64,000 bases of DNA from Candidatus Thorarchaeota archaeon (lineage in GTDB: Archaea; Asgardarchaeota; Thorarchaeia; Thorarchaeales; Thorarchaeaceae), in NCBI GenBank assembly GCA_021498125.1, contig JAIZWL010000010.1:1-64000 (forward strand), read 5' to 3'. Positions within the stretch are counted from its first letter, which is position 1. Every line of letters starts with the position of its first letter. The translations under genes were made by a program, and so were the position numbers. A model generated the notes under the pieces. That model saw nothing but the letters and a program-made list of their open reading frames with translations. It did no database searches and was not told the origin of the DNA. Shown piece by piece: positions 54,152 to 64,000 of the stretch.

Positions 54152-57100
54152 TTACTTGACCTTGCGCAACCGCAGAATAATGACGATCACCACGACCACT
54201 GCCACACCGCCACCTATGGCTATCAGGATCATGGGGTTCAGTTCACCTGGTAGGCCAGTCGTCGATGTAGTGGTTGGTAACGTTGTTGTTGTGGTCTCTG
54301 TAGCATCCTGAACTGTGTAGCTCAGTTGTGGAGAGTCGGTATACTTGCCACTCAGATCATAGGCTCGAACGTAGTACGTGACCACAGAGCCATCAGATTG
54401 TGCAGGGATAATTCCTTGATACTGACTGGTCGACACATTGGTCATAGATACCATGTTCCAAGACCCATCACCAACTTTGTAGTAGAGCGTGACATTCTGA
54501 ATACCAGTGTCATCCGAGACCACAGCAGTGACGGTCACAGAGTCATTAGAGGTCGGATGCGCCTTGTCCACACTGACAGAGATCGTTGGTGGAGAGAGAT
54601 CATCAGACACGACGTAGTAGAAGATATCGGACTGAGTACTCTGCCCAAGATTGTCAACTGCAATCACATAGTAGGACACATTGGAACCATTCGGCTGAGC
54701 CGGAATGAGGGCCCAATACGTGTTCGCATTAGCGGTCATGGAAAGATTGTTCCACGGGCCACCATTGACACTGTAGCGTAGAGTCACATTCTCAATAGTT
54801 CCATCGTCAAGTACGGTCACAGACACGTTCACACTATCTGAAGAGGTCGGACTTGTTGGAGTGATGCTCAGAGCACCCATCCCGGGTGGAGTATCACCCT
54901 CGGTCGAGAATCGATAGACCTGCTCATCAGATGTTGCAGTATTGCCATCGTTGTCGGTTGCCGCGACCGTATAGAACACGTATGTGCCAGGTGCCTGATT
55001 GGGTACCGTGTACGTGTATAGCTCTGTCGCGGACTGGTAGGTCATGTCAACAGTTGTTGGATGGCCACCGATGGTATATGTCAACTGAACAGAGGCAAGA
55101 CCCGAACCACCTTCATCAGTGATCGAGGCATCGACTATGAGGACCTCATCACCACTGACCTCACCCTTACTCCCAGTCACCGAGAAGATGACAGGTGGCT
55201 GAGCATCGATGAACCGATAGCTCTGTGTGGAAGAGGACATTAGATTGCGGGCATTGTCGTATGCACGAACAATGTAGTACATGGTGTAGGCAAAGTTGCT
55301 TGCACGTGTCACATAGGCCTCATACAGGCCAAGTGTGGCATTGTATTCCATCCGTACAGTCTGCTCGGTATTGATGATGTAGATCTCCACATATGCGATG
55401 CCAGACGTACCAACATCTGAGACGTCGGCAGTGATGTGCGCATATACTTTACCAGAGTCTGATGCAAGGCCGAGTGAGGCAATGCTGGGGGCATCAGGGT
55501 CATTCCAGAACTTGTGTTGGAACGAACTGGTGCTGTTCATGTTCCCGGCATAGTCGTAGACCTCAATCCTACCATTGAAGGTGTAGGGAGTCGTACCGAC
55601 CATCTCAACATAGCCAGTCCATTTCTTAGTCCCACTGTCAAAGGTGAGTGTCGTGTTCGCATTCAGATCATCAATGTTGACCAGTCGCACTTCACGAATA
55701 CCCGAGCCGCCAGTATCAGTCGCATCCACTGTAACGTAGAGGCGCTCCTTGTTGTCCACAAAGCGCGTGACATTTGTCATCGATTGGATCTGTGGTGCAA
55801 TCATATCAGTCACACCATTCGCGGACGAATATGACACAAAGACAGGATCCACTGTGACCGCATAGCCATCCCACCACTTGAAATCAATCAGTGTATAGAA
55901 TTGGCTGGTCGAGATATCGAACGGGGTCACAGTTGTTCCGCCCTGAGAAGCATAGGCTGCCTCAAAGGCGTCAACTGGAACTGTCTGGGAGTCAACAATA
56001 GTATAGTTCGCACTCTTGTTCCTCGCCCACGAATAGTATGCGCCGCCCAAGTTCATCGAGGCTATCGAGTCAGTTCCAACTCCTAATGAGAAATTAGAAG
56101 ACCCTACTGTCTGATTATTTGACACGGGTTGACCACTCTGATCAAAATAGGATGCATCAAGTATTGTGCCAGACTCGGACACCATCAGGACATCGGTATA
56201 AAACGCCATTCCTAGACTAAGCCCATCTAGTACGGACTTGCCACCGGGTGCATCAATGTCCCAGTCACCAACTGTCAGATTGAACTTCACCGTTCCGTTG
56301 TTCATGCCACCACCAGTATTGATGTGGCCACTGAACGCAGCACCTATACCAAACTCGGTGACATTCACCTGAGTTGGACGCTCTTCAAAGGTCATGAAGT
56401 CGCCAGTCTGAGATCCCGTGTACCAGTCCCAGTAGCTGTTCCCACCGAATGGAAAGGCCTTACCGGACACATTTTCAAAAGTCACACCAAATGGAACGGT
56501 TGCATTGACATCCCAGTAGACATCTCCTGAGAAACTACCGTTTGGAGTCGTGAAGACAACATCACCAAAATCAGTCGGCAACCAGTAGTGGGTCGCCTCG
56601 CTATCTGTAAGGTCGGCAGAATTGAAGTCCATGATGTCATTGGAATTGGTATCATTCCACGCAAACATTCCTGCATATTCGTACCAGACATCAACAGACA
56701 TGAATGTACCATTTGACATCTCACTTCCGTAGTGCTCGGATAACTGCCACCAGACCCAGCTCCATTCTTGCGTATCCTCAATGGCCCAGTCCCAACCCTC
56801 ATCGATGGCCTGCTGTTTGAGGTCATCAGAGGTGAAGTTCTTGGCCATCCACGAGATGCCCCAGTATCCGGGACGCGGAGCCCCCGAGGGGTCGAAGATG
56901 GTGCTATTGACATAGGTGTTGAACTCGGAGGGACTGAGAAGATCACCACTAGTTGCGTTGTACCAGTAGTAATTGTCAGCCCAGAAATACGACCAATTGA
57001 CCGTCACCAAGCCTGTGTACGAGTCAACATAGAACTCGTCACCAACGGTCGTATTATCAGGCTCCCACTCGATTGAGACTTGCAGATACTGCTCGGTCAC

Positions 57101-60100
57101 ATTGTAACAGTCCGTGCTCTCATGAGCGCTCTTGACATAGAACTGGTCGTCAGTCGTCGTGAAGTTGCCATCAAGATCGAGGGCACCAGTCGCAGGGTCT
57201 ATACCCCAAGATTGGACATCCCAAAGACCAAATTCCGGATTACCCACAACAAGCGAATACTGATCGCGCATGATTGTGATTGGCAGTGCAGCGTAGTCGT
57301 ATTTGAGTGGATATCCCCAGACATTGTGAGCCTTGTAGATCATCTCATGAGATGATGTGACATTCCAATAGGTCACCCCACCATCGAGGGTGAAGTTATA
57401 CCGTGGCATGTTGAAGTAGTTCCCCTTATCGAGATCGGGATCGTAGATCTCCAACTTCACGGTACCGTTGGTCAACACCACATAGTCATAATCAACTACC
57501 ATATTATTGTAGTTCCAAGACTCCCAATACTGATTGTCAAAGTTCCAAATTGATACGGAATAATCTGTGTGATTATACCAAGTGCCTTCAAAGAGAAACT
57601 GTTCGGAGGTGCTGTTATAGACATCTGCAATGATTATCGTCACAGAGCTGACATCAGTGTCCACCCAAGTGACTTTAGAACCGTTCAAATCCCATGTGTA
57701 CCAGTAGATAAGGTCATAGGAACCACGAGATTCATTGAACAATGTATAGTCATACGGATAGGGCATTGCAGTATAGAAGAACGTGCCATTTGATAGTGTC
57801 ACGTTATAGAAATAGCCACGATCAGGACGGGTGTAGTTCATGACAAACCCATCAACTGTGACTACGTAAGGGGTGCCGTTTACATCATAGTTTTGAATCT
57901 CACCTGAGGTTTCCTCATCAGGAGGCGAACCTGTCGTGACCTCGATCTGGCCATCAGGGATGAACTCCCAGGTCACATTGTCTCTGTGACCATAGGAGAC
58001 AGTCCAACCATTGAACTGCAGGTTGCGAATAAACAGCGAGCCATTGGCCATTGCTGTTAATGGATTATCTGAATCACCATAAGGCTGCCATGCATCAGGT
58101 CCTACACTGTACTTGGTCAGGTTGTAAATGGTACCATTCACAATTGCGTGATAGAAATCGTAGCTGTATCCATCAGTAGGATGCACATAGCTGCCCGCGT
58201 AGGTCACATTGGTCCATTGCCCTTCAAGCCGTACCAAGATGTCACTTGTCGTACCGTGCTCGAGTTCGTAGAAGTTATGGGTAATCGTACCGGGTTCTGG
58301 TAGCCACATCTTCGGTCCCAAGATATCCGTATACATGAAGTACTCCACTGTGTCGGAGAGAGCCAACACCTTTGTACCTTTATACCAACCCTCGAAGACA
58401 TCTTGAGGCCAGAGAGTATTGAAGAACCAATAGGTTGAACTTCCGTTTACGTAATAGTATGCCTCACGATTATACTCAGGACAATAGCCCCACCAGACGT
58501 CAAAGCGCTGCCAAGTGGCATTCTCATAGATGACGTAGTGATCACCCACCCATTCTGGGTACGTGGCCATGAACAATGTCTTTGAGTCGTTGACAACAGA
58601 TGCCAGACCGACCTTCATGAGATCGACGTAATCAAGTAGAACGTTGGTGGAGGACATCCAAATTGAAGGCGAGTCTACAACTGGAGAGCCGTTGATTGCA
58701 AACATGTACTCATATGCTGGATTGATGTGTGGATGAGTTACATTTTCTACAGCAAGGAACGAATCAAAGGGTGTCGTAATATTGTAGATGGGGACTTGCC
58801 GTCCCTGATGTGCATAGACTCGTGTACCGTTGGTCAATCTGTAGTAGTACTCCCAGTTGCCATTGTATTGATTACTATCCTCATTGAACGCAGTAGCATT
58901 CCATTCCTTGAAGAGAATGAACTGACGCTCATTACCGTCAATATCAGTTTCCGTGAAACGATCTACATAGAGTTTCTCTCCACCAATCACGATGTATGGC
59001 ATTGTCTTAGTGTCAAGAAGCGAATCAGTATCGTTGTCACGCATGACAACAGATCGACGGGGAGTAGTAATGTAGACACGAGAACCATTCTCATAGCTGT
59101 GAACAAGACTATCGGTCCAGTCAAGGACAACGTGTTCACCCCAGCCTGCCTCATAGTCCTCCATCCATGTGAGATTTCCATAGTAGTAATCCCACTGCCA
59201 CTCCATCTCTGGCATTAGAACCGTTGGAGTCACGTCAAAGGTGATACTGAGATCGTTACCGAGCACATTGTAAGTCATGTTACCAATATTCACATAGGAC
59301 AGAGGCATGACCGTCTTATTGCTCTGATACATTAGTGGCTCAGTCGTCCAGTCATTGGCCTCAAAGTCCCAGAAGAACTCCTGCCAGTGCCATCCAGCGA
59401 CGAGAACATATTGCCATTCCCAGTGACCGGGGAACGTCTCAAGATATTGCCATTGATAGCTATCACCATACACGTATTCTACCCGATGTGTCATATTATA
59501 GACAGTGACATCTTTGTAGCCATCGGGAGATATCTTCATCCAAATCTCTACTTGTGAGTCTTGAGACCATGAGTCAGGTCCTTCATCACCCCATTGATAC
59601 TCCTGTCCACGAAGTACCAACGCTACTCCATCAATATCGTTCGCATAGGCTGCACCGCCTTGCAGGCGTGACTTGACAGTAAAGGTCTCTGCTCGCTGAG
59701 TGACGAACATCCATGATGGATCATACGGTTTGTTTTGATGCAGCAGACGGACGACCGCTATTGGTGAATCTATTGCCAATTCTCTAAATCGGTCATAGGC
59801 CGCCGCTTCTTCGGTGCTTGCAAAAGGCATCCATGCATACGGGATAAGGGTACGACCAAAGAGATCCATAACTAGAGTCTGGACTTGGAGCGGAGCAACA
59901 TCACCGCCAGTTGGAAGTGCATCTTCAGAGATATGACCTCTAAAAGTGATGATATCATGAACGCCGTCCGTAGAGTAACCACTCGCACTGGCATTAAGCA
60001 CATACGTTTCAGGGATACTCCCGTCAGAGGGGAACGGCTCAAACACTTGTGTAGGTTCAAGATGTCCACCCATGGAATCGTCAACAAAATGCATCTCTTC

Positions 60101-61420
60101 GTGATGGAGAAGATAACTAAAGGAGTTATTTGCAAACCAGTAGACCACAGCGATATGGAGCTCTGCAAACTCGGTCACAGGGTCACCACTCTGTGGATCA
60201 ATATGTTGGTATTCAACCGTTGGGTCAAGCCATTCATCGACGGTTTCCCAATGAAGACCCCAAACTTGTTCTGTTGCCCTTACGTTAATTGAGGCATTCC
60301 AAAAGTAAGTATCTAGTGTAGAATCGTATTGCCATCCGCCAGTCCTGTTTACTACGCGGATATAATCACTCTCAATTAGTCTCTGCACATGAATCTTGTT
60401 TGGTAATCCAAACAGAAGTGTTGCATTATCAAGATAAGAGCCGCTGATAATGTAAGTGGTGTTGAAATCTTCGCCGCGGGTTGCTGAATATAGAATATTT
60501 CCATCATCATCAACACGTGACACTGAATAGTACCCACCAACCACGGCCTGCAGTGCTTGCTCAAATGTGATTCCAATTGCACGGACTGAAGTATCATCGT
60601 CATGACTCTCTGCAATCGGTACTAAACTGCTATCCACCGCCAAGGCATGGATACGATAAAGACCAAGTTCGGTACTGGAATTAAATCTCAGCTGGAACTG
60701 TGTCCAGATGTTTTGCTGACCAGGAAAGTAGCCACAACCTGCAGTATTGATCTCCAAGAACGGATCAAGCTCCGGACCAAACATGTCTTGCAAAGTCCAA
60801 CCGGGTGGCAATGAGGGGGACACACTTGTTTCCATACTAGGACCAGAAGAAGGACCTGATTCTGAGCCGCTGGCAAAGGTTGCATTCTTGCTAGAATAGA
60901 TCTGCCAGAGTCCAGTTGACACCTCAAAGACCCCCAAGAAAGAAGTTGTATAGGGAGCAGGTTCATAGGGGGCTCCTGACATCTTTGCCGCAACTTCTGT
61001 AAAGTTGACATAGGTACCCGTTATGATCACCGCGTAGGGGATCTTTCCACCTATAGCATTCTTTGGGATCTTGAGCAAAAAGTTCGTCCAGCCATCAATG
61101 CCAATTGTGTCATTTAGTGTAATGACTTGGCCGGTAGTAGCGTTGCTCACACTCCATGTAATGGTGGGACCAAACTCCCAATTACTCCATGATGAAGTGT
61201 CATTCCAGCTTTCACTAGTGGTTCCCTGATCCCATTCAACATGTGTATAATTCGGGGGAAGCGAGTCAGCCAATTTGTATGGTATTCGCGGAGGTGCATA
61301 TACCATGTTTGACTGAGAATCTAAAGAATCATGTTGATTAATGGGAGGGGGGCCCATCAACAGTGAAAGTGTAAACAGACTAAGCATGAAGAGAGTAACT
61401 AGTTCGTGCTTTCGAATCAC
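54152..61420 (-). CDS. Giant surface protein C with C-terminal Ig-like array
   Basis: About 2422 residues from GTG with AAGGAG at eight bases; a TTG six bases upstream is too close to the ribosome-binding site. A signal helix (LVTLFMLSLFTLSLLMG) is followed by a long Trp/Tyr-rich ectodomain of the same kind as proteins A and B, but clearly more distant and longer. The last ~500 residues add at least five Ig-like domains (for example VTYYVRAYDLSGKY, NVSYYVIAVDNLGQ), close to those of the 1062-residue surface protein at 35 kb. A Thr-rich linker, membrane helix (VAVVVVIVIILRL) and short basic tail end it. Probably a scaffold or cell-contact protein. Confidence 0.75.
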   Translation of the reverse strand: MIRKHELVTLFMLSLFTLSLLMGPPPINQHDSLDSQSNMVYAPPRIPYKLADSLPPNYTHVEWDQGTTSESWNDTSSWSNWEFGPTITWSVSNATTGQVITLNDTIGIDGWTNFLLKIPKNAIGGKIPYAVIITGTYVNFTEVAAKMSGAPYEPAPYTTSFLGVFEVSTGLWQIYSSKNATFASGSESGPSSGPSMETSVSPSLPPGWTLQDMFGPELDPFLEINTAGCGYFPGQQNIWTQFQLRFNSSTELGLYRIHALAVDSSLVPIAESHDDDTSVRAIGITFEQALQAVVGGYYSVSRVDDDGNILYSATRGEDFNTTYIISGSYLDNATLLFGLPNKIHVQRLIESDYIRVVNRTGGWQYDSTLDTYFWNASINVRATEQVWGLHWETVDEWLDPTVEYQHIDPQSGDPVTEFAELHIAVVYWFANNSFSYLLHHEEMHFVDDSMGGHLEPTQVFEPFPSDGSIPETYVLNASASGYSTDGVHDIITFRGHISEDALPTGGDVAPLQVQTLVMDLFGRTLIPYAWMPFASTEEAAAYDRFRELAIDSPIAVVRLLHQNKPYDPSWMFVTQRAETFTVKSRLQGGAAYANDIDGVALVLRGQEYQWGDEGPDSWSQDSQVEIWMKISPDGYKDVTVYNMTHRVEYVYGDSYQWQYLETFPGHWEWQYVLVAGWHWQEFFWDFEANDWTTEPLMYQSNKTVMPLSYVNIGNMTYNVLGNDLSITFDVTPTVLMPEMEWQWDYYYGNLTWMEDYEAGWGEHVVLDWTDSLVHSYENGSRVYITTPRRSVVMRDNDTDSLLDTKTMPYIVIGGEKLYVDRFTETDIDGNERQFILFKEWNATAFNEDSNQYNGNWEYYYRLTNGTRVYAHQGRQVPIYNITTPFDSFLAVENVTHPHINPAYEYMFAINGSPVVDSPSIWMSSTNVLLDYVDLMKVGLASVVNDSKTLFMATYPEWVGDHYVIYENATWQRFDVWWGYCPEYNREAYYYVNGSSTYWFFNTLWPQDVFEGWYKGTKVLALSDTVEYFMYTDILGPKMWLPEPGTITHNFYELEHGTTSDILVRLEGQWTNVTYAGSYVHPTDGYSYDFYHAIVNGTIYNLTKYSVGPDAWQPYGDSDNPLTAMANGSLFIRNLQFNGWTVSYGHRDNVTWEFIPDGQIEVTTGSPPDEETSGEIQNYDVNGTPYVVTVDGFVMNYTRPDRGYFYNVTLSNGTFFYTAMPYPYDYTLFNESRGSYDLIYWYTWDLNGSKVTWVDTDVSSVTIIIADVYNSTSEQFLFEGTWYNHTDYSVSIWNFDNQYWESWNYNNMVVDYDYVVLTNGTVKLEIYDPDLDKGNYFNMPRYNFTLDGGVTYWNVTSSHEMIYKAHNVWGYPLKYDYAALPITIMRDQYSLVVGNPEFGLWDVQSWGIDPATGALDLDGNFTTTDDQFYVKSAHESTDCYNVTEQYLQVSIEWEPDNTTVGDEFYVDSYTGLVTVNWSYFWADNYYWYNATSGDLLSPSEFNTYVNSTIFDPSGAPRPGYWGISWMAKNFTSDDLKQQAIDEGWDWAIEDTQEWSWVWWQLSEHYGSEMSNGTFMSVDVWYEYAGMFAWNDTNSNDIMDFNSADLTDSEATHYWLPTDFGDVVFTTPNGSFSGDVYWDVNATVPFGVTFENVSGKAFPFGGNSYWDWYTGSQTGDFMTFEERPTQVNVTEFGIGAAFSGHINTGGGMNNGTVKFNLTVGDWDIDAPGGKSVLDGLSLGMAFYTDVLMVSESGTILDASYFDQSGQPVSNNQTVGSSNFSLGVGTDSIASMNLGGAYYSWARNKSANYTIVDSQTVPVDAFEAAYASQGGTTVTPFDISTSQFYTLIDFKWWDGYAVTVDPVFVSYSSANGVTDMIAPQIQSMTNVTRFVDNKERLYVTVDATDTGGSGIREVRLVNIDDLNANTTLTFDSGTKKWTGYVEMVGTTPYTFNGRIEVYDYAGNMNSTSSFQHKFWNDPDAPSIASLGLASDSGKVYAHITADVSDVGTSGIAYVEIYIINTEQTVRMEYNATLGLYEAYVTRASNFAYTMYYIVRAYDNARNLMSSSTQSYRFIDAQPPVIFSVTGSKGEVSGDEVLIVDASITDEGGSGLASVQLTYTIGGHPTTVDMTYQSATELYTYTVPNQAPGTYVFYTVAATDNDGNTATSDEQVYRFSTEGDTPPGMGALSITPTSPTSSDSVNVSVTVLDDGTIENVTLRYSVNGGPWNNLSMTANANTYWALIPAQPNGSNVSYYVIAVDNLGQSTQSDIFYYVVSDDLSPPTISVSVDKAHPTSNDSVTVTAVVSDDTGIQNVTLYYKVGDGSWNMVSMTNVSTSQYQGIIPAQSDGSVVTYYVRAYDLSGKYTDSPQLSYTVQDATETTTTTLPTTTSTTGLPGELNPMILIAIGGGVAVVVVIVIILRLRKVK

Positions 61421-61587
61421 TTTCAATTCTCCTTTGATAACCTATTATTATGACCGAACCTTGACGAGAAACAAACAGGTTACATAGAGTTTCCACCCGT
61501 ATGATCCTGTTGCGCTTGGAACGGAAACCTTAACCAGCGGACCTCTCAGGTGTCGGCGCATCAATATTAATGGTAAAGGCAGTCGAA

Positions 61588-61597
61588 ATAATATAAG
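61588..61597 (-). promoter_or_regulatory. Probable TATA element of surface gene C
   Basis: On the minus strand CTTATATTAT stands ~165 bp upstream of the gene; the intervening leader is long and more G+C-rich, and has no second TATA-like run. Confidence 0.4.
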
Positions 61598-61608
61598 CAT
61601 TGACTGGA

Positions 61609-61652
61609 TGTAAAAAAGAAAGGTCGAACGAGCGTAAGCAAACGCCCGTCCG
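61609..61652 (-). terminator. Probable terminator of the SpoIIM-like gene
   Basis: On the minus strand GACGGGCGTTTGCTTACGCTCGTTC can fold with one mismatch around a loop, followed by GACCTTTCTTTTTTAC. It lies just beyond the stop codon. Confidence 0.6.
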
Positions 61653-61664
61653 ATAATTGAAAAC

Positions 61665-63983
61665 CTATGGTGGATACATCATCATTTCGACTAATGGAGT
61701 AATATATGCCTCAATCATTGCGGCTATCAGCAAGAAGAACAGAATAAACAGATATGTACGCCAAAGCCGTCCGTCCGTGAGAAGGCTCTTTGTCTTGGAG
61801 GGAATCTCATCCCACCGCTCGGCCTGTACAGAAGGTGCAAGATCCCTTGCGATACGAATCGAGGCCGCAGCCGTAAAGAGAAATGCAGGGATCTCAATGA
61901 CACCATGAGGAAATGTCTGTACAAAGAAGCGGACAGGATCACCATACATTGCATTTAACGCCCCAATACCTGCCAACCAGAGGGCGGTAGACAGCACCTC
62001 TGCAATGGCAAGAGACATGAGGCTAAATCGAATATAGGTGATGAGAAAGTCCTCGGACTTGACCTCTTCGCGATTAGCATAGATTAACCTGTAGAATCCA
62101 GCGATAATCATTGGCAGGATTATCAATGCGATGAGCGTGAACTGATCATCATACACGAAATATTCAATGAAAAAGAGTGTCAAGAGGGGTGGGAACCACC
62201 AACCACCTAGAGATCCTTTCGTACCAAGATTAAACAATCCAATAAGAGCATAGAGGCCAAAGAGGGAGCCTAGAATTATGCCTGCACGAGCACCAAGTTC
62301 TGCAGGGTATGGACCAAAGAACACTACACCATTGGCAAGATCGTAGTTGGTCCAAAAGAATGCTGCGATAGTACCAATTACTGCAAGGACCACTGCAATT
62401 TGTCCAATCCTCTTTTCTGAGGATTGTTTCTGAACTGCAATGAACCAGAGGACCAGTGACCAAAATACAGGACCAATCACTAACATAAGGAGGGTTCTAA
62501 CAAGGTTATGCTCGGCCAATATCAAGAAGAGAGAAACATTCCAGCTCAAGATTAACTCAAGGCCATCAGGCAGACCTATCTCGATTATTAGGGAGTCAAT
62601 CATGCTGCCAAGAGTCCCCGGATCCATGAGAAAGGAGAGAATGAACACACCTATCACTGATCCAATAATACCAAACACGAACATCTTGACTGCATCAATG
62701 ACATCTACTGCATGCACTGAAAGAAGAGGCCCTCGTTCCTCTCCACTCTCTTCTCGCCATCGCTCGCGATACTCAAAGTAGTACATGACGAACAATGCTG
62801 CGGATATGAAAATGGGCACGTTGACTATGAACTCGTAAGCAAGTCGGTAGAGCATCTGTTCAGGCCCGCCTGTGGGAATCACAAGAATCGGACGCAGTCT
62901 GTTAAATAGAACCCCACCGAACTCTACATTTGTGACCACAGGACCGATCTGATAATCAAGACCTGGTAACATGAAGTAGCTGACCACAGACACCACAAAT
63001 CCTGCGACCAGTGCAAAACTCTCCATGCCACCATTAAACCGATCCCTAACATAGTGGCCAACAACACCAGTAAGTATCATTATCCCGAGGGTAATAGAGA
63101 GAATTAACAGTACCCAGAAACCTGGAGTGATCGTGACCACATTATTTGCGGCTGAGGTCAATATAGAGTTCATCTGGTACGCTATGTCTCGGGGATACAT
63201 GACCAGAATCCCTAATGCAGATGCCGCAGTATGAAGTGTGACACCAAGAATGGCTCCCACAAAGGCAAGGGCCATCAGTCCACCAGTTCCCAACGAGGCA
63301 ACAAGATTCATAATCGACCTACGGATGTTCATCTCACGAATCTTTGAGCCAGCATTGTTTAGCGACTCAAAGGTGTTCTTGTACAAAATGACAGAAAACC
63401 GTTCTACAAGGGGCAGCATGATGATAGCAAAGACTATCGGCGGGAACGCCTGCCGCACTCCATCAATATAGTAGTTCACTAAATAGCCTATTGTATTTGT
63501 GGCCACTGCGTGAATTGCGTCCAAAATGAAAAATACAAAAGTCAGAAGAATATTGAGGCGGAAGAACCACCCGAGAACACCACGCATCATCTCAGACCCA
63601 ATATCACGATCGCCGAGCTTTAGTCCTGCACCCTTGGCAATACGGTTCGATGCGGGATAGCCAAAACGGTAGATCCACGTCAGAAAGATAAGAACACATA
63701 GAATGTAAGCATCAGGACCGTGTAATGCCGGATTCAGATGCTGCGCGATATAGCTAGGGAGAGTACCAACGTATGCTGGAATAGAGGGCAGTAGTGTTGC
63801 CAACCCAATGATCAAGTAATCCTTCCACGCTGACGACCATGCTTGCTTTTGAACATCAGGATTTAGAGGGTTCTCAGGCACGCCTTCAAACGTGAGATGG
63901 TTGAGCCTATCCCTAAAACCACTGTAGCCGTCACTAACAGGCTCCTTTCCAACCAACCGCTTGATGATGTTGCTAAACTTCAT
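61665..63983 (-). CDS. Polytopic membrane protein with SpoIIM/DUF95-like C-terminus
   Basis: 772 residues with about 15 predicted membrane helices and a soluble N-terminal ~50 residues. The last part carries FPHGVIEIPAFLFTAAASIRIA and LIAAMIEAYITP, the core pattern of SpoIIM-type membrane proteins (Pro-His-Gly...Glu...Pro-Ala and Glu-x5-Pro). In archaea these proteins are often near envelope or transport genes. The rest is duplicated-looking but not recognised. The start codon is 17 bases before the right edge, so any upstream operon partner is not visible. A possible role in envelope remodelling is an inference from family name only. Confidence 0.7.
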   Translation of the reverse strand: MKFSNIIKRLVGKEPVSDGYSGFRDRLNHLTFEGVPENPLNPDVQKQAWSSAWKDYLIIGLATLLPSIPAYVGTLPSYIAQHLNPALHGPDAYILCVLIFLTWIYRFGYPASNRIAKGAGLKLGDRDIGSEMMRGVLGWFFRLNILLTFVFFILDAIHAVATNTIGYLVNYYIDGVRQAFPPIVFAIIMLPLVERFSVILYKNTFESLNNAGSKIREMNIRRSIMNLVASLGTGGLMALAFVGAILGVTLHTAASALGILVMYPRDIAYQMNSILTSAANNVVTITPGFWVLLILSITLGIMILTGVVGHYVRDRFNGGMESFALVAGFVVSVVSYFMLPGLDYQIGPVVTNVEFGGVLFNRLRPILVIPTGGPEQMLYRLAYEFIVNVPIFISAALFVMYYFEYRERWREESGEERGPLLSVHAVDVIDAVKMFVFGIIGSVIGVFILSFLMDPGTLGSMIDSLIIEIGLPDGLELILSWNVSLFLILAEHNLVRTLLMLVIGPVFWSLVLWFIAVQKQSSEKRIGQIAVVLAVIGTIAAFFWTNYDLANGVVFFGPYPAELGARAGIILGSLFGLYALIGLFNLGTKGSLGGWWFPPLLTLFFIEYFVYDDQFTLIALIILPMIIAGFYRLIYANREEVKSEDFLITYIRFSLMSLAIAEVLSTALWLAGIGALNAMYGDPVRFFVQTFPHGVIEIPAFLFTAAASIRIARDLAPSVQAERWDEIPSKTKSLLTDGRLWRTYLFILFFLLIAAMIEAYITPLVEMMMYPP

Positions 63984-64000
63984 CTTCAGAGGATCCTGAA

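Noticed and set aside
1-64000. CRISPR arrays, tRNA and rRNA genes
   Set aside because: No regularly spaced repeats and no T-loop or rRNA-like segments were noticed on reading; a tRNAscan-SE or Infernal run would settle it.

Overview
The window looks like a piece of an archaeal chromosome, most probably from an Asgard archaeon of the Thorarchaeia type. This is an inference from moderate base composition, archaeal GGTG/GGAGG ribosome-binding sites and TATA-type promoters, a membrane protein ending in a longin/roadblock-like domain, giant Asn-glycosylation-rich surface proteins with a basic C-terminal anchor, and bacterial-type MutS/MutL. No rRNA, tRNA or CRISPR array was seen, so the lineage call is tentative.

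Positions 1-16.8 kb form an A/T-richer accessory island of conflict and defence genes. The most striking gene runs off the left edge on the minus strand (1-2739). It is one uninterrupted reading frame joining a Schlafen-type AlbA_2 domain, an APAZ-like domain and the MID-PIWI half of a short Argonaute whose visible slicer residues are replaced. Next to it lie a membrane-anchored PIN nuclease, a PD-(D/E)XK restriction-like nuclease, a membrane winged-helix/HEPN-like protein, a HEPN-like gene pair, a radical SAM gene overlapping a 1566-residue NACHT NTPase, and a Panacea-like antitoxin abutting a RelE-like toxin with a predicted zinc ribbon.

Positions 16.8-26.1 kb carry cell-surface and membrane genes: a GH18 hydrolase, an ECF-type S component, a beta-flower repeat protein, a caspase-like secreted protein with a membrane-protein partner, a coiled-coil PD-(D/E)XK-like protein, an FG-GAP/VCBS-type secreted protein and a seven-helix membrane protein with a longin-like tail.

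Positions 26.3-41.6 kb are more housekeeping in character: mutS, an orphan MNT nucleotidyltransferase, an OLD/RecF-like ATPase, an AbrB-like protein, ribulose-phosphate 3-epimerase followed 6 nt later by an FSA-type transaldolase (non-oxidative pentose phosphate metabolism), a YtcJ-like amidohydrolase, a large Ig-domain surface protein, mutL with the endonuclease motif, and two small genes, one YbjN-like.

Positions 41.8-61.4 kb hold three consecutive minus-strand genes for giant surface proteins (about 1950, 1956 and 2422 residues). The first two are close paralogues that also share promoter, 5' UTR stem-loop and terminator arrangement. The window ends with a polytopic SpoIIM-like membrane protein. 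Three ~130-bp elements with the same terminal inverted repeats but different interiors (about 6.0, 15.0 and 34.8 kb) look like MITEs; one has a 9-bp flanking direct repeat.
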